Notes: generated by a model not told the origin, from the letters alone. Numbered from the stretch's first letter, positions 35,655-46,325 are shown. The stretch is DNA of 64,000 bases from Sphingomonas sp. IBVSS2 (GCF_002127225.1 NZ_NFUR01000004.1:62001-126000), one strand, 5' to 3'. A program made the numbers and translations.

Positions 35655-35879
35655 GTGCGGCGCATCGACACGGGGAAAGCGGAGCGAAGGGCGCGCGCGG
35701 CATTCGCCGCGCTGGCGCTTCTGCTTTGCGCCGTGCCGCAAGGCCGCTTCGGGCTCGATCTCCGCGTTCAGGCGAACGCCACCCGCGCGGCGCTCGATCT
35801 CGGGCCGATTTCGTTTCGGATAGCGTTCGATTCCGGACGCTCCTGTCCGGAATCGAACAGTTGCCGCGCAAGGATGTGA
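35655..35879 (+). CDS. Small sigma-54-driven protein, 74 aa, with N-terminal hydrophobic segment
   Basis: GTG 35655 follows GGAGGAGGA at 5 nt. The product has a basic N-terminus (RRIDTGKAERRARA), one hydrophobic segment (AAFAALALLLCAV, signal peptide or single membrane anchor), and a C-terminal part with two Cys residues. The 3' end of the frame runs through the palindromic activator sites of the next promoter, so codons there are constrained by DNA binding. It begins with its own sigma-54 promoter. Function unknown; a sensor or modulator of the efflux system is a guess. Confidence 0.45.
   Translation: MRRIDTGKAERRARAAFAALALLLCAVPQGRFGLDLRVQANATRAALDLGPISFRIAFDSGRSCPESNSCRARM
35824..35859. 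promoter_or_regulatory. Upstream activator sites B and C (paired palindromes)
   Basis: GTTCGATTCCGGAC (35825-35838) and GTCCGGAATCGAAC (35845-35858) are perfect inverse copies around a 6-bp spacer. Each contains the half-consensus TGTnCGGAAyCGnACA in one or the other direction. The right site ends 44 bp before sigma-54 promoter 2, a spacing nearly equal to that of site A and promoter 1. Lies inside the small ORF. Confidence 0.75.
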
Positions 35880-35903
35880 CGTGCCGCCGCTGGGGAAAGC
35901 GAC

Positions 35904-35919
35904 TGGCACGGCTGTTGCT
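35904..35919 (+). promoter_or_regulatory. Sigma-54 promoter 2 (efflux operon), full consensus
   Basis: TGGCACGGCTGTTGCT is an exact match to the -24/-12 consensus TGGCACG-N4-TTGCW. The predicted start of transcription, about 35930, lies 14 bp before the ATG of the adaptor gene at 35944 with GAAGAGG as SD. Confidence 0.9.
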
Positions 35920-35943
35920 GGGGTAGTTGGTGGGGAAGAGGAC

Positions 35944-37245
35944 ATGGCAGTTTTGCGAATGCAGAAGGACAGGGGGGGCGTCTCCGGAAGCGGGATGGAC
36001 CAGGTCGTCGAGAAGCGGGGGCTCTCGGGGCGGCTCAAGGTCGCGCTGGGCGCGGCGGTGCTGCTGCTTGCGCTGGCCGGCTTCTGGTGGTTCGCCCCGT
36101 CGGGCGCGAGCCAGACGGTGGGCGCCGACCGCGTGACCATCTCCAGCGTCACCCGCGGCACCTTCGACGATTTCATGCCGCTGCGCGCCCGCGTCACGCC
36201 GCTCCTCACCGTCTATATCGACGCGGTGGAGGGCGGCCGGGTCGAGAAGATGCTGGTCGAGGACGGCGCCACCGTCGCCGCCGGCCAGCCGATCGCGCTG
36301 CTCTCCAACGCCGAGCTCCAGCTCTCCACGCTGGCCCGCCAGACCGAGGTGGAGCAGCAGATCAATAACATGCGCAGCCAGGAACTGGCGCTCGCCCAGA
36401 CGCGCCTCACCAACGAGCGCGCCGTGCTCGCGGCCGAGACCGTGTATGACAAGGCCCGCCGCCAATATGATCGGGAAAAGCCCCTCGCCCAGCGCGGCTT
36501 CGTCTCGGGCAAGCAGTTCGCCGATACCGAGGCGGATTACGCGCTCAGCCAGCGCAACCTCGCCGCCCTGAAGCGCAGCCAGGCGACCGATGCGCGCCTC
36601 CAGGGCAGCCAGCTCTCGCAGCAGCAGGCCGCGGCCAAGTCGATGCAGTCGGGCCTGGCCATCGCCCGCGCCAATCTCGACGCCCTCCAGCTGCGCGCGC
36701 CGGTGGCCGGCCAGCTCTCGGGCTTCTCCGTACAGGTCGGCCAGTCGCTCGGCCGCGGCGAGCGGGTCGGCCAGATCGACAGCCCCGGCCGCAACAAGCT
36801 GATCGCCGGCGTCGACGAATTCTATCTCGGCCGCGTCCAGCTCGGCCAGCAGGCGGCGCTCGATTGGGGCGGCAAGCGCTATGCCGCCAAGGTCACCAAG
36901 ATCTATCCGCAGGTGCAGAACGGCCAGTTCCAGGTCGACCTGCAGTTCACCGGCGGCGAGCCGCCCCAGCTCCAGCGCGGCCAGACGATGCAGGCGCGCC
37001 TCACCCTGGGGGATTCCGCGCCGGCGCTGCTGATCCCCAACGGCGCCTTCTACAACGATACCGGCGGCGCCTGGGTGTTCGTCGTCGCCCCCGGCGGCGG
37101 CGCGGCGGAGAAGCGCAACGTTCGCCTCGGCCGCCGCAACACCGACTTCGTCGAAGTGCTCGAAGGGCTCGAGCCCGGCGAGAAGGTGATCACCTCGCCC
37201 TATACCGGCCTTACCGACAAGACGCGCCTGGACCTGACCAAATGA
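35944..37245 (+). CDS. HlyD/MacA-type periplasmic adaptor of an ABC efflux system
   Basis: A 433-aa membrane-fusion protein; ATG 35944 is placed just after the predicted transcription start and after GAAGAGG. One N-terminal membrane helix (about 35-53), a lipoyl-like half (GGRVEKMLVEDGATVAAGQP), a long coiled-coil hairpin (about 120-240, rich in Gln/Ala/Leu), the second lipoyl half (LRAPVAGQLSGFSVQVGQSL), and a beta-barrel/MP domain (VTKIYPQVQNGQFQVDL, RRNTDFVEVLEGLEPGEKVI). It couples the ABC permease to the outer membrane. Overlaps the ATPase gene. Confidence 0.92.
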   Translation: MAVLRMQKDRGGVSGSGMDQVVEKRGLSGRLKVALGAAVLLLALAGFWWFAPSGASQTVGADRVTISSVTRGTFDDFMPLRARVTPLLTVYIDAVEGGRVEKMLVEDGATVAAGQPIALLSNAELQLSTLARQTEVEQQINNMRSQELALAQTRLTNERAVLAAETVYDKARRQYDREKPLAQRGFVSGKQFADTEADYALSQRNLAALKRSQATDARLQGSQLSQQQAAAKSMQSGLAIARANLDALQLRAPVAGQLSGFSVQVGQSLGRGERVGQIDSPGRNKLIAGVDEFYLGRVQLGQQAALDWGGKRYAAKVTKIYPQVQNGQFQVDLQFTGGEPPQLQRGQTMQARLTLGDSAPALLIPNGAFYNDTGGAWVFVVAPGGGAAEKRNVRLGRRNTDFVEVLEGLEPGEKVITSPYTGLTDKTRLDLTK

Positions 37246-37946
37246 CCGAAAAGAAAGGGAATCCGATGCTGCAGATGCGCGAACTCTCCAAGGTCTACCG
37301 CACCGACACGGTGCAGACGACCGCGCTCGACGCGATCGACCTCGAAATCGCCCAGGGCGAATTCGTCGCGATCATGGGCCCGTCCGGCTGCGGCAAGTCG
37401 ACCCTGCTCAACATGATCGGCATGCTCGATAGCCCGTCCTCGGGCAGCTATCTGTTCAACGGCCAGGAAGTTGCCGGGCTCAGCGAGAGCCGGCTCGCCG
37501 ATGTCCGCAAGGAAAATATCGGCTTCATCTTCCAGAGCTTCAACCTGGTCGACGAGCTCAGCGTCCGCGACAATATCGAGCTCGCGCTGCTCTATCACAA
37601 GGTCCCCGCGGCCGAGCGCAAGCGCCGGGTGGAGGAAGTGATGGACCGCACCGGCATCGCCCACCGCGCCAAGCACCGGCCGAGCCAGCTTTCGGGCGGC
37701 CAGCAGCAGCGCGTTGCCGTCGCCCGCGCGCTCGTCGCCAGCCCGAAGCTGATCCTTGCCGACGAGCCGACCGGCAATCTCGACACCCAGCATGGCGAGG
37801 AAGTGATGCACATGCTGCAGACGCTGAACGCCGATGGCTCGACGATCGTGATGGTCACGCACTCGCCGGCGCACGCCGACTATGCCGGCCGCATCGTCAA
37901 CATGCTCGACGGCCGCGTCCTCCAGGAACGCCGCCGCGCGGCTTAA
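37242..37946 (+). CDS. ABC transporter ATP-binding protein (MacB/LolD type)
   Basis: A 234-aa ATPase: Walker A GPSGCGKS (46-53), Q-loop IFQSFNLV, signature LSGGQ (150-154), Walker B LILADEP (170-176) and His switch [14 protein letters not shown] 37242 overlaps the adaptor stop; ATG 37266 after AAAGGGA could be the start as well, giving 226 aa. The class matches FtsX/MacB permeases such as the next gene's product. Cytosolic. Confidence 0.93.
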   Translation: MTEKKGNPMLQMRELSKVYRTDTVQTTALDAIDLEIAQGEFVAIMGPSGCGKSTLLNMIGMLDSPSSGSYLFNGQEVAGLSESRLADVRKENIGFIFQSFNLVDELSVRDNIELALLYHKVPAAERKRRVEEVMDRTGIAHRAKHRPSQLSGGQQQRVAVARALVASPKLILADEPTGNLDTQHGEEVMHMLQTLNADGSTIVMVTHSPAHADYAGRIVNMLDGRVLQERRRAA

Positions 37947-37998
37947 TCCAAACTCGCTCTCCCCTGAAGGGGCGAGGGAGAAGAGAAGGAAGAAGCCC

Positions 37999-40497
37999 AT
38001 GTGGCGCAACTATCTGACGGTCGGCCTGCGCGCGCTCGCGAAGAACCGCACCTATGCCTTCATCAACCTGTTCGGGCTGGCGGTCGGCCTGGCGGCCTGC
38101 CTGCTGATCCTGCTCTACGTCCAGTATGAGCGCAGCTACGACCAGTGGCTGCCCGACGCCAACCGCACCTATCAGTTCCAGGTCTATTACCAGAGCAACA
38201 ACAGCGACAACGCCTTCGACAATCAGGGCGCGCCCTATGTGACCAAGGCGGCGCTGCTCAAGGATTTCCCGCAGATCGAAAGCGCCGCCTATACCGGCGG
38301 GCCGCAGCTCACCCTGATCAAGGACGGGCAGGCGACCCAGGTCGCGGATGGCCGCCTGGTCGACGGCGCCTTTCTGGACACGATCGCGCTGCCGATGGCG
38401 CAGGGCGACAAGCGCGCGCTCTCGCGCCCGGGCACGGTGGTGGTGAGCGAGGAGGAGGCGGAGAAGATCTTCGGCACGACCAATGTCGTCGGCCGCACGA
38501 TCACGCTGGTCGTCTCGGGCAAGAAGGCCGATTACCGCATCACCGGCGTGTTCAGGGATCTGCCCAGGAATTCGCACATGTCCGCGCGGATGCTCGCCCG
38601 CGTCGATTTTCCCAGCCTGTTCGCGGACAATAACGGCTTTCTCACCAGCTGGGGTTGGACCTCGGGCTATGTCTATGTGAAGCTGCGCCCCGGCACCGAC
38701 GTTGCCGCGCTCAACAACCAGATGAACGCCTGGAAGAAGCGCAACATCCCGGACGAGACGTTCAACGGCAAGCGGACCAATGCGGGTGACGAGCGCACCT
38801 ACAAGCTGGTTCCGGTGCCCGACGTGCATCTGGGCCGCGCGAACGGCTCGGGCATGACGCCCGGCAACGACGTGCAGACGATCGCCACCTTCGGCATCAT
38901 CGCGCTGCTGATCCTCGCCATGGCCTGCATCAACTTCACCAACCTGGCGACGGCCCGGGCCAGCCAGCGGGCACGCGAGGTGGCGCTGCGCAAGGTGCTC
39001 GGCGCCACGCGCCGCCAGCTGATGATCCAGTTCGTCGGGGAATCGGTCCTGCTCGCCACGATCGCGATGCTGCTCGCGCTGGCGGTGGTGGAGATCGTGC
39101 TGCCCTGGTTCGGCACCTTCCTCGATGCCGATCTGAAGCTGCGCTATTTCGGCCATGACGGGCTGATCCTGCCGATGATCGGCCTGGTGCTGCTCGTCGG
39201 CGCGGCCGGCGGCCTCTATCCGGCCTTCTATCTGTCGCGCTTCCAGCCCGCGCGCGTGCTCAAGGCGAACAAGTCGGCGGCGGACGCCGAGGGTTCGGGG
39301 CGGCTGCGCAGCGCGCTGGTGGTGATCCAGTTCGCGGTGTCGATCGGCCTGATCATCTGCACCGCGGTGGTCTATGGGCAGAATGTCTATGCCCGCTCGC
39401 TCGATCCCGGCTACAAGCGTGCCGGGCTGATCCAGCTCCAGGGCATCGGCTCCAGGGCGATCGGCGATCAGGCCGATGCGCTCACCCGCGCCATCGCGCA
39501 GGTGCCCGGCGTCGAATCCGTAGGCCGTACCATGATCGGCGTCGTTACCGGCAGCACCTCCTCCACCTCGGTGGTGGTGCCTGGGCGCGCCGATCCGGTC
39601 GATATCAGCATCTACGGCGTCGATGCGGGCTTCTTCCCCACCATGGGCATTCGCCTGCTGGCCGGCCGCCTGTTCGACGAGAACCGCCCGGCGGACGACA
39701 TGACCACGCCGATCGTCGAGGATCCGGCGGCCGAGCGGGCGCTGGTCGCGCGTGGCGGCCATATCGTGGTCAATGAATCGGGGGCGAAGCGCCTCGGCTT
39801 CAAGACAGCGCAGGAAGCCGTCGGCAAGACGATCCGCTACGGCGTGAAGGACGAATATGGCGGCCTGATGAACGTCACCATCATCGGTGTCGTCGCCGAT
39901 GCGCGCTTCCGCACCGCGCGCACCGCGATCGAGCCGACCATGTTCCTGTTCGACAGGCACAATGTCGGCTGGCTGGTCGCCCGCTTCCATGGCGACCCCC
40001 GCCCGATACGGGACGGGATCGAGCAGGTCTGGCGCCGTTATGCGCCCGATGTCGCGTTCGATGCGATCCTGGCCGACGATGTGATCGCGCGCGCCTATCG
40101 GCGGCTCGACGCGCGGGCGCAGATGTTCGGGATGTTCGCCATCCTCGCAGTGGTGATCGGCTGTCTCGGCCTGTTCGGCCTCGCCGCCTTCACGGCGGAG
40201 CGGCGGACCAAGGAGATCGGCATCCGCAAGGTGCTGGGTGCCCGCACGATCGACATTGCGCGGCTGCTCGTCTGGCAGTTCACGCGCCCGGTGGTGATCG
40301 CCAACATCATCGCCTGGCCCGTCGCCTGGTGGCTGATGCGCGAGTTCCTCAACGGCTATGATGCGCGCATCTCGCTCACCCCGGTGCCCTTCATCGGTGC
40401 GAGCCTGCTCGCGCTGGCGATCGCGGTGCTCACCATCGGCGCCCATGCCTTCCGCGTGGCGCGCACCAATCCGGTTCATGCCCTGCGCTACGAGTAG
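37999..40497 (+). CDS. MacB/FtsX-type ABC permease (large, duplicated)
   Basis: An 832-aa permease with an MacB-type periplasmic domain after the first helix (residues about 20-45), four membrane helices in the middle (about 295-445), a second periplasmic domain (about 490-690) and three final helices (about 705-820). The FtsX motifs repeat: REVALRKVLGATRRQLMIQF in the first half and TKEIGIRKVLGARTIDIARL in the second, so it appears as a duplication of the ancestral permease. ATG 37999 has GAAGGAAG 7 nt upstream. Probably expels lipophilic compounds or peptides. A terminator follows. Confidence 0.9.
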   Translation: MWRNYLTVGLRALAKNRTYAFINLFGLAVGLAACLLILLYVQYERSYDQWLPDANRTYQFQVYYQSNNSDNAFDNQGAPYVTKAALLKDFPQIESAAYTGGPQLTLIKDGQATQVADGRLVDGAFLDTIALPMAQGDKRALSRPGTVVVSEEEAEKIFGTTNVVGRTITLVVSGKKADYRITGVFRDLPRNSHMSARMLARVDFPSLFADNNGFLTSWGWTSGYVYVKLRPGTDVAALNNQMNAWKKRNIPDETFNGKRTNAGDERTYKLVPVPDVHLGRANGSGMTPGNDVQTIATFGIIALLILAMACINFTNLATARASQRAREVALRKVLGATRRQLMIQFVGESVLLATIAMLLALAVVEIVLPWFGTFLDADLKLRYFGHDGLILPMIGLVLLVGAAGGLYPAFYLSRFQPARVLKANKSAADAEGSGRLRSALVVIQFAVSIGLIICTAVVYGQNVYARSLDPGYKRAGLIQLQGIGSRAIGDQADALTRAIAQVPGVESVGRTMIGVVTGSTSSTSVVVPGRADPVDISIYGVDAGFFPTMGIRLLAGRLFDENRPADDMTTPIVEDPAAERALVARGGHIVVNESGAKRLGFKTAQEAVGKTIRYGVKDEYGGLMNVTIIGVVADARFRTARTAIEPTMFLFDRHNVGWLVARFHGDPRPIRDGIEQVWRRYAPDVAFDAILADDVIARAYRRLDARAQMFGMFAILAVVIGCLGLFGLAAFTAERRTKEIGIRKVLGARTIDIARLLVWQFTRPVVIANIIAWPVAWWLMREFLNGYDARISLTPVPFIGASLLALAIAVLTIGAHAFRVARTNPVHALRYE

Positions 40498-40801
40498 GCG
40501 CGTCAGTTCAGGGCCATGAGGAGCGGGCGAGGGAGCGATCCCTCGCCCGTTTTTGCTCAGGCGATGGGTGGGCCATCGCGGCTCCGAATCGGAGGTCGGT
40601 GCCATTCGAATGCAGCTGGGCGGGTGTCGTGACCCTTGATCGATCGCGCGTGAGCGGCGATAGTCGGCCAGCCGGAAATAGAGCAGCAGGTCGGTAGTTC
40701 CTGCACCCCAAGCGGGGTTCTTCCCAGCCACGGCGTCACCCGAAACTCGGGAGGCGCGGTCGTGCGGGTTGGCGCCTCCTCGAACCAAGCGAGGAACGGC
40801 T
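40498..40801. other. Intergenic region after the efflux operon
   Basis: 304 bp. It contains the operon terminator (40524-40554). The rest has no frame I can support; a 60-codon minus-strand frame (40557-40739) has no SD and overlaps the 5' region of the next gene. The final 40 bp include GAGGAA, the SD of the DUF1772 gene. Confidence 0.4.
40524..40554 (+). terminator. Rho-independent terminator of the efflux operon
   Basis: A perfect 11-bp stem (CGGGCGAGGGA / TCCCTCGCCCG) with a GCGA loop, followed by TTTTT. It begins 26 bp after the permease stop codon. Confidence 0.93.
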
Positions 40802-41233
40802 ATGATAATTTCACTTGTTGCTTTGCTCGGTGCAACGCTTTTCACTGGCGCAGCGCTCTATATCACCTTGGTTGAGCATCCCACCCGGCTCGGTTTGGAC
40901 GATGGCCCGCTGCTTCAGCAATGGCAGCCGAGCTACAAGCGCGCACTGCCCATCCAGTCCGGCCTGGCCGTGATTGGCGGCGTGGCGGGGCTGCTGGCCG
41001 GCTACCTCACGAAAGATTGGCGCTGGGTGGCAGGGAGTGTCGCTCTACTTGCGAACTGGCCGTTCACGCTTCTGGTCATCCTGCCCGTCAACAAGCGCCT
41101 CATGGCGTTGGACCCTCGTCACGCCAACTCTGAAAGCCGCGGGATGCTCGTCCAATGGGGCAAACTCCACAATGTCAGAAGCGTGTTGGGAGCCATCGCC
41201 ATGCTCCTCTTCGCGGCGGCGTTCGCAAGATAG
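40802..41233 (+). CDS. DUF1772 membrane protein (anthrone oxygenase-like)
   Basis: ATG 40802 follows GAGGAA 5-6 nt upstream. The 143-aa protein has four hydrophobic segments, with the family motifs TGAALYITLVEHPTRL near the N-terminus and ANWPFTLLVILPVNKRLM in the middle, and LVQWGKLHNVRSVLG before the last helix. Relatives include anthrone oxygenases and unnamed membrane proteins; the substrate is unknown. Base composition is lower in GC than the window average. Confidence 0.82.
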   Translation: MIISLVALLGATLFTGAALYITLVEHPTRLGLDDGPLLQQWQPSYKRALPIQSGLAVIGGVAGLLAGYLTKDWRWVAGSVALLANWPFTLLVILPVNKRLMALDPRHANSESRGMLVQWGKLHNVRSVLGAIAMLLFAAAFAR

Positions 41234-41318
41234 CTCATGGTTTCCCCGGGGCCGATCGACATTCCGGTTGAGGGAATGATTTGGCGGGCCGGAACCTTTC
41301 GAACCAAGACACCTCTTC

Positions 41319-41346
41319 CGTCATCCCCGCCCGCGCGGGGATGACG
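41319..41346. repeat. Short REP-like hairpin
   Basis: CGTCATCCCCGC and GCGGGGATGACG form a perfect 12-bp stem with a CCGC loop. Same arm family as the elements in gspI and after gspF, but without the long centre. Confidence 0.8.
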
Positions 41347-41394
41347 ACTATCGGGTACACCTTGTCGCATGGGATAATCGCCAAACACTCCCGC

Positions 41395-41402
41395 TAGCGC
41401 TA
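41395..41402. promoter_or_regulatory. LacI-type operator-like palindrome before the pectate lyase
   Basis: TAGCGCTA is an 8-bp perfect palindrome, in context CGCTAGCGCTAACA. LacI-family repressors of carbohydrate genes commonly bind such AGCGCT cores. It lies 49 bp before the pectate lyase start. No regulator gene is seen in the window. Confidence 0.4.
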
Positions 41403-41450
41403 ACAGCAGAACCCGTTATCCTTGCGCCGATACCAAAATCGGGAGGGGAC

Positions 41451-42734
41451 ATGATTCGCACCGCAAGGATCGCGCTGTTCGCAGTTACGGTGATGACACC
41501 GGTGGCATATGCGGCGGACGAAGTGATCGGCCACATGACTCCGGCCGAGCCGGTCACCGATGCCCGCATCGCGGCGCTTCCCGCGGCCGAGCGGGCCGCC
41601 TGGACCGCCTATCTCGCCCGCTCGCGCGCGCTGATGGCGGCGGACAAGGCCGCGCTCGCCGCCGAGCGCCAGGGCCTGGCCGAAATCCCCGCGCCGCCGC
41701 CCAGCGGCAAGTCGGGCGGCAGCGGCATGCCCGCCGACCGGGCGGCCGCCTTCTATGCCACGCCCGAGGCGCGCCGTGTCGCCGACAACATCGTCAGCTT
41801 CCAGACGCCCGCCGGCGGCTGGGGCAAGAATGTCGATCGCGACGGCTCGGTTCGCGTGCGGGGCCAGCATTATGTCCCGATCGAGCATCTGCCCGCCAAT
41901 GCGCGCACCGGCGACGACGAGGCGTGGAGCTATGTCGGCACGATCGACAACAACGCCACCACTTCGGAGCTGCGCTTCCTCGCGCGCGTCCAGGCCGTGG
42001 CGCCGGGAGCGCAGGGCGACGGCTATCGCGCGGCCTTCCTCAAGGGCGTGCGCTATCTTCTGGGCGCGCAGTTCCCCAATGGCGGCTGGCCGCAAATCTA
42101 TCCGCTCCAGGGCGGCTATCACGACGCGCTGACCTTCAACGACGATGCGCTCTCCTCGGTGGTGACGGTGCTCGCCGACGTCGCCCGCCGCCGGGACGAT
42201 TATGCCTTTGTGCCCGAAGCGCTGGCCGCGCAGGCGAAGGCGGCCTGCAACCGTGCGATCGCGGTGATCCTGCGGACCCAGCTGGTGGTGGACGGCAAGC
42301 GGACGATCTGGGGCCAGCAGCATGACGCGCTCACGCTCGCGCCCGCGGGGGCCCGGAACTTCGAACCGGCCGCCCTGTCGTCCGACGAGAGCGCGGACCT
42401 GCTGCTCTTCCTGATGCGCCAGGCCGACCCTTCGCCATCGGTCGACGCCGCGGTGCGCGACGGCATCGCCTGGCTCGAGGGGCATGCGATCCACGGCGTC
42501 GCGTTCGAAAAGGGGCCGGACGGCCGCAAGCTCGTGGACCGGCCGGGCGCCGGGCCGATCTGGTCGCGCTATTACGATATCCGGACGGGCAAGCCGATCT
42601 TCGGCGACCGCGACCGTTCGATCCACACCGACGTCAATGCGCTGAGCGCGGAGCGGCGCAACGGCTATAGCTGGTACAATGCCGGGCCCGCCAAGGCGCT
42701 GGCGGCCTATGCGAAATGGGCGGGGCGGAGGTAA
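41451..42734 (+). CDS. PL10-family pectate lyase
   Basis: A 427-aa exported protein; ATG 41451 follows GGAGGGG. Signal peptide ends near TPVAYAA. The conserved core of polysaccharide-lyase family 10 is visible: SFQTPAGGWGKN, YVGTIDNNATTSELRFLARV, QFPNGGWPQIYPLQGGYHDA and LTFNDDALSSVV, plus a late YSWYNAGPAKAL. It cleaves polygalacturonate by beta-elimination, calcium-dependent. A LacI-type site stands upstream, and no other pectin genes are in the window. Confidence 0.9.
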   Translation: MIRTARIALFAVTVMTPVAYAADEVIGHMTPAEPVTDARIAALPAAERAAWTAYLARSRALMAADKAALAAERQGLAEIPAPPPSGKSGGSGMPADRAAAFYATPEARRVADNIVSFQTPAGGWGKNVDRDGSVRVRGQHYVPIEHLPANARTGDDEAWSYVGTIDNNATTSELRFLARVQAVAPGAQGDGYRAAFLKGVRYLLGAQFPNGGWPQIYPLQGGYHDALTFNDDALSSVVTVLADVARRRDDYAFVPEALAAQAKAACNRAIAVILRTQLVVDGKRTIWGQQHDALTLAPAGARNFEPAALSSDESADLLLFLMRQADPSPSVDAAVRDGIAWLEGHAIHGVAFEKGPDGRKLVDRPGAGPIWSRYYDIRTGKPIFGDRDRSIHTDVNALSAERRNGYSWYNAGPAKALAAYAKWAGRR

Positions 42735-42752
42735 GCCAACCCCTTCCCCCAT

Positions 42753-42782
42753 CCGTCATCCCGGCTTTCGCCGGGATGACGG
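42753..42782. repeat. Short REP-like hairpin after the pectate lyase
   Basis: CCGTCATCCCGGC and GCCGGGATGACGG form a perfect 13-bp stem with a TTTC loop. It lies in the convergent space between the lyase and ABC-F genes, as does the copy after gspF. Confidence 0.85.
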
Positions 42783-42848
42783 TGATCGCGCTCTCCGAAC
42801 CGTCGGATCCTTGCACCCGCGCAAGCTTCCGTGTCCGGAACTGTGGGT

Positions 42849-44720
<1,872 letters not shown>

Positions 44721-44763
44721 GGGCGGCGCCTAGCAGCACTCGGCCGCTTGCCCAAGCCATGTA

Positions 44764-45588
44764 TCAGCGCGTCCTGAACGCCGCGTAGCGCGCCCGGTCA
44801 TAGGCCATGAACCGTGTCGCGCCATCGGCTTCGCTCCAGCCGGCGGCAAGCGCGACGGCGGTCGCGCCGCCCTCGGTGCCGAGCAACGCGGCCTGGATCT
44901 CCGCGCAGGGCGTCGCGGGCCCTTCGCGGCACACGACCGGGCCGGGCGGGAGCGGGGCGGAGCGCCAGATCGGGCGCAGGCTGGCGGCTTTCGCCGGGTC
45001 GCTTGCCTGCAGCCTGCGCCAGGGATCCTCGGTCAGCGCGGCGACATCGGCGCGGCCCTCGATCAGGTCGGCCAGCGCCGCTTCGTGCGTGCCCGCCATC
45101 CGGCGCGTGGCGAAGGCCGATGGCGCGCTGCCCGCCGAACGCAGCGCTTCGGCCTGCACCAGCCCGCCCGAGGTCGATCCCGGCAGCACTTCGCTATAGC
45201 GCAGGCCGGACGCCCGTTTGCCGAGCGTATCGAGCGTGTCGATGCCCGTTTCGCGCCGCACCAGCAACACGCCGCGATAGCGGTCCAGTACCGGCGGCGG
45301 CGTGTCGAGCACGGCGATGGCCCGCAGGTTCGGGCAGTCCCGCACCTCGACGAACGCGCCGAGATTGGTCATCGCCACATCGACCTCGCCCTTGCACAGC
45401 GCTTCGGCCAGCGCGGTCGGTGTCGGCAGCAGCACGATTTCGGCCGGACGCCTCGCGATTCTCCCGGCCAGCGCCGCGATCGGGCCCAGCGCGATCCGGC
45501 GATCGTAGCGCGGATAGCTGTAGGTGCCGACGCGCAGCGGCTCCGCCTGCACGGGTGCGGCGAGGGAAAGGAGGAGAGACAGCAGCAT
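44764..45588 (-). CDS. PhnD-like periplasmic phosphate/phosphonate-binding protein
   Basis: ATG 45588 gives a signal peptide (MLLSLLLSLAAPVQA) and a 274-aa protein. The fold is the type 2 periplasmic-binding PhnD family: LRVGTYSYPRYDRRIALGPI, LPTPTALAEALCKGEVDVAM, SEVLPGSTSGGLVQAEALR and LIEGRADVAALTEDPW. No permease or ATPase is adjacent, so it may be a solitary receptor or a sensor. The SD GAGGAA lies 11 nt upstream. Confidence 0.78.
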   Translation of the reverse strand: MLLSLLLSLAAPVQAEPLRVGTYSYPRYDRRIALGPIAALAGRIARRPAEIVLLPTPTALAEALCKGEVDVAMTNLGAFVEVRDCPNLRAIAVLDTPPPVLDRYRGVLLVRRETGIDTLDTLGKRASGLRYSEVLPGSTSGGLVQAEALRSAGSAPSAFATRRMAGTHEAALADLIEGRADVAALTEDPWRRLQASDPAKAASLRPIWRSAPLPPGPVVCREGPATPCAEIQAALLGTEGGATAVALAAGWSEADGATRFMAYDRARYAAFRTR

Positions 45589-45743
45589 GGGGGGATCGAT
45601 TCCTCGCACGGTTGGCCGGACGAGGGGCAGGATAAACGACTCGCCTGTTCCGGCATAGTAAGTCAATTCCGTAATCCTACGCATGCCACCGAGGGGGAGG
45701 GGTTCCCATATCGCAGGCGATCGAGTCAGTGACGGAGATCGTT

Positions 45744-46220
45744 ATGCGCAAGAATCTGTTCTGTTCTGCCTTGGCGCTTGCCTGTGCGGGCGCAGGTTTG
45801 ACGCCCGGCGTGTCGCCGGCGATGGCGCAGGCCCATCATCAGGGCGGCGGGCGGCAGATGGCTGCGCCCGAAATGGAGCGCGCGCCCATGGCCTATCCGC
45901 GCTTCGAGCGCCCCCAGGGCACCCAGACGCGGCCTAACCAGCTGGATCGGTCCTATTACAACCACAACTTCAATGCCGATCGCACCTATCATATCGGGCC
46001 GTATCATCCGCCCCGGGGGTTCCAGTATCGCCGCTGGGCCTATGGCGATATCCTGCCCGGCATCTTCTGGGCGCAGGACTATTGGCTGACGGACTATTGG
46101 CTGTTCGGCCTCGACGTTCCGCCGGTCGGCTATGAATGGGTGCGCTATGGGCCCGATGCGCTCCTGGTCAACATAACGACCGGAGAGGTCATCCAGGTCG
46201 TCTATGGGCGCTTCTTCTGA
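45744..46220 (+). CDS. RcnB-family periplasmic protein
   Basis: I use ATG 45744, which follows GGAG at 7 nt. The 158-aa protein has a signal peptide ending PAMAQA, a His/Gln/Pro-rich linker, and the RcnB C-terminal region (PPRGFQYRRWAYGDILPGIF, YWLTDYWLFGLDVPPVGYEW, RYGPDALLVNITTGEVIQVV). RcnB was described for Ni/Co homeostasis; the N-terminal His pair is suggestive but the metal is unproven. Confidence 0.83.
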   Translation: MRKNLFCSALALACAGAGLTPGVSPAMAQAHHQGGGRQMAAPEMERAPMAYPRFERPQGTQTRPNQLDRSYYNHNFNADRTYHIGPYHPPRGFQYRRWAYGDILPGIFWAQDYWLTDYWLFGLDVPPVGYEWVRYGPDALLVNITTGEVIQVVYGRFF

Positions 46221-46325
46221 AGGCCGCGACTCCCCGGCGCCGGCGTCGGGGGGCACGCGTCAAGCCGATCCGCGGAAATGCGGCCCCCGAAAGGGGTAGG
46301 ATCGACGATTTGCATGAGGATGAAA

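Noticed and set aside
40557..40739. Minus-strand 60-codon frame after the efflux operon
   Set aside because: No SD, begins with unusual composition and sits in a region that looks like promoter DNA for the DUF1772 gene.
37897..40845. A very long open frame antisense to the ABC permease
   Set aside because: Same effect of GC-rich codons on the complementary strand; it also crosses a strong terminator and contains no domain signature.
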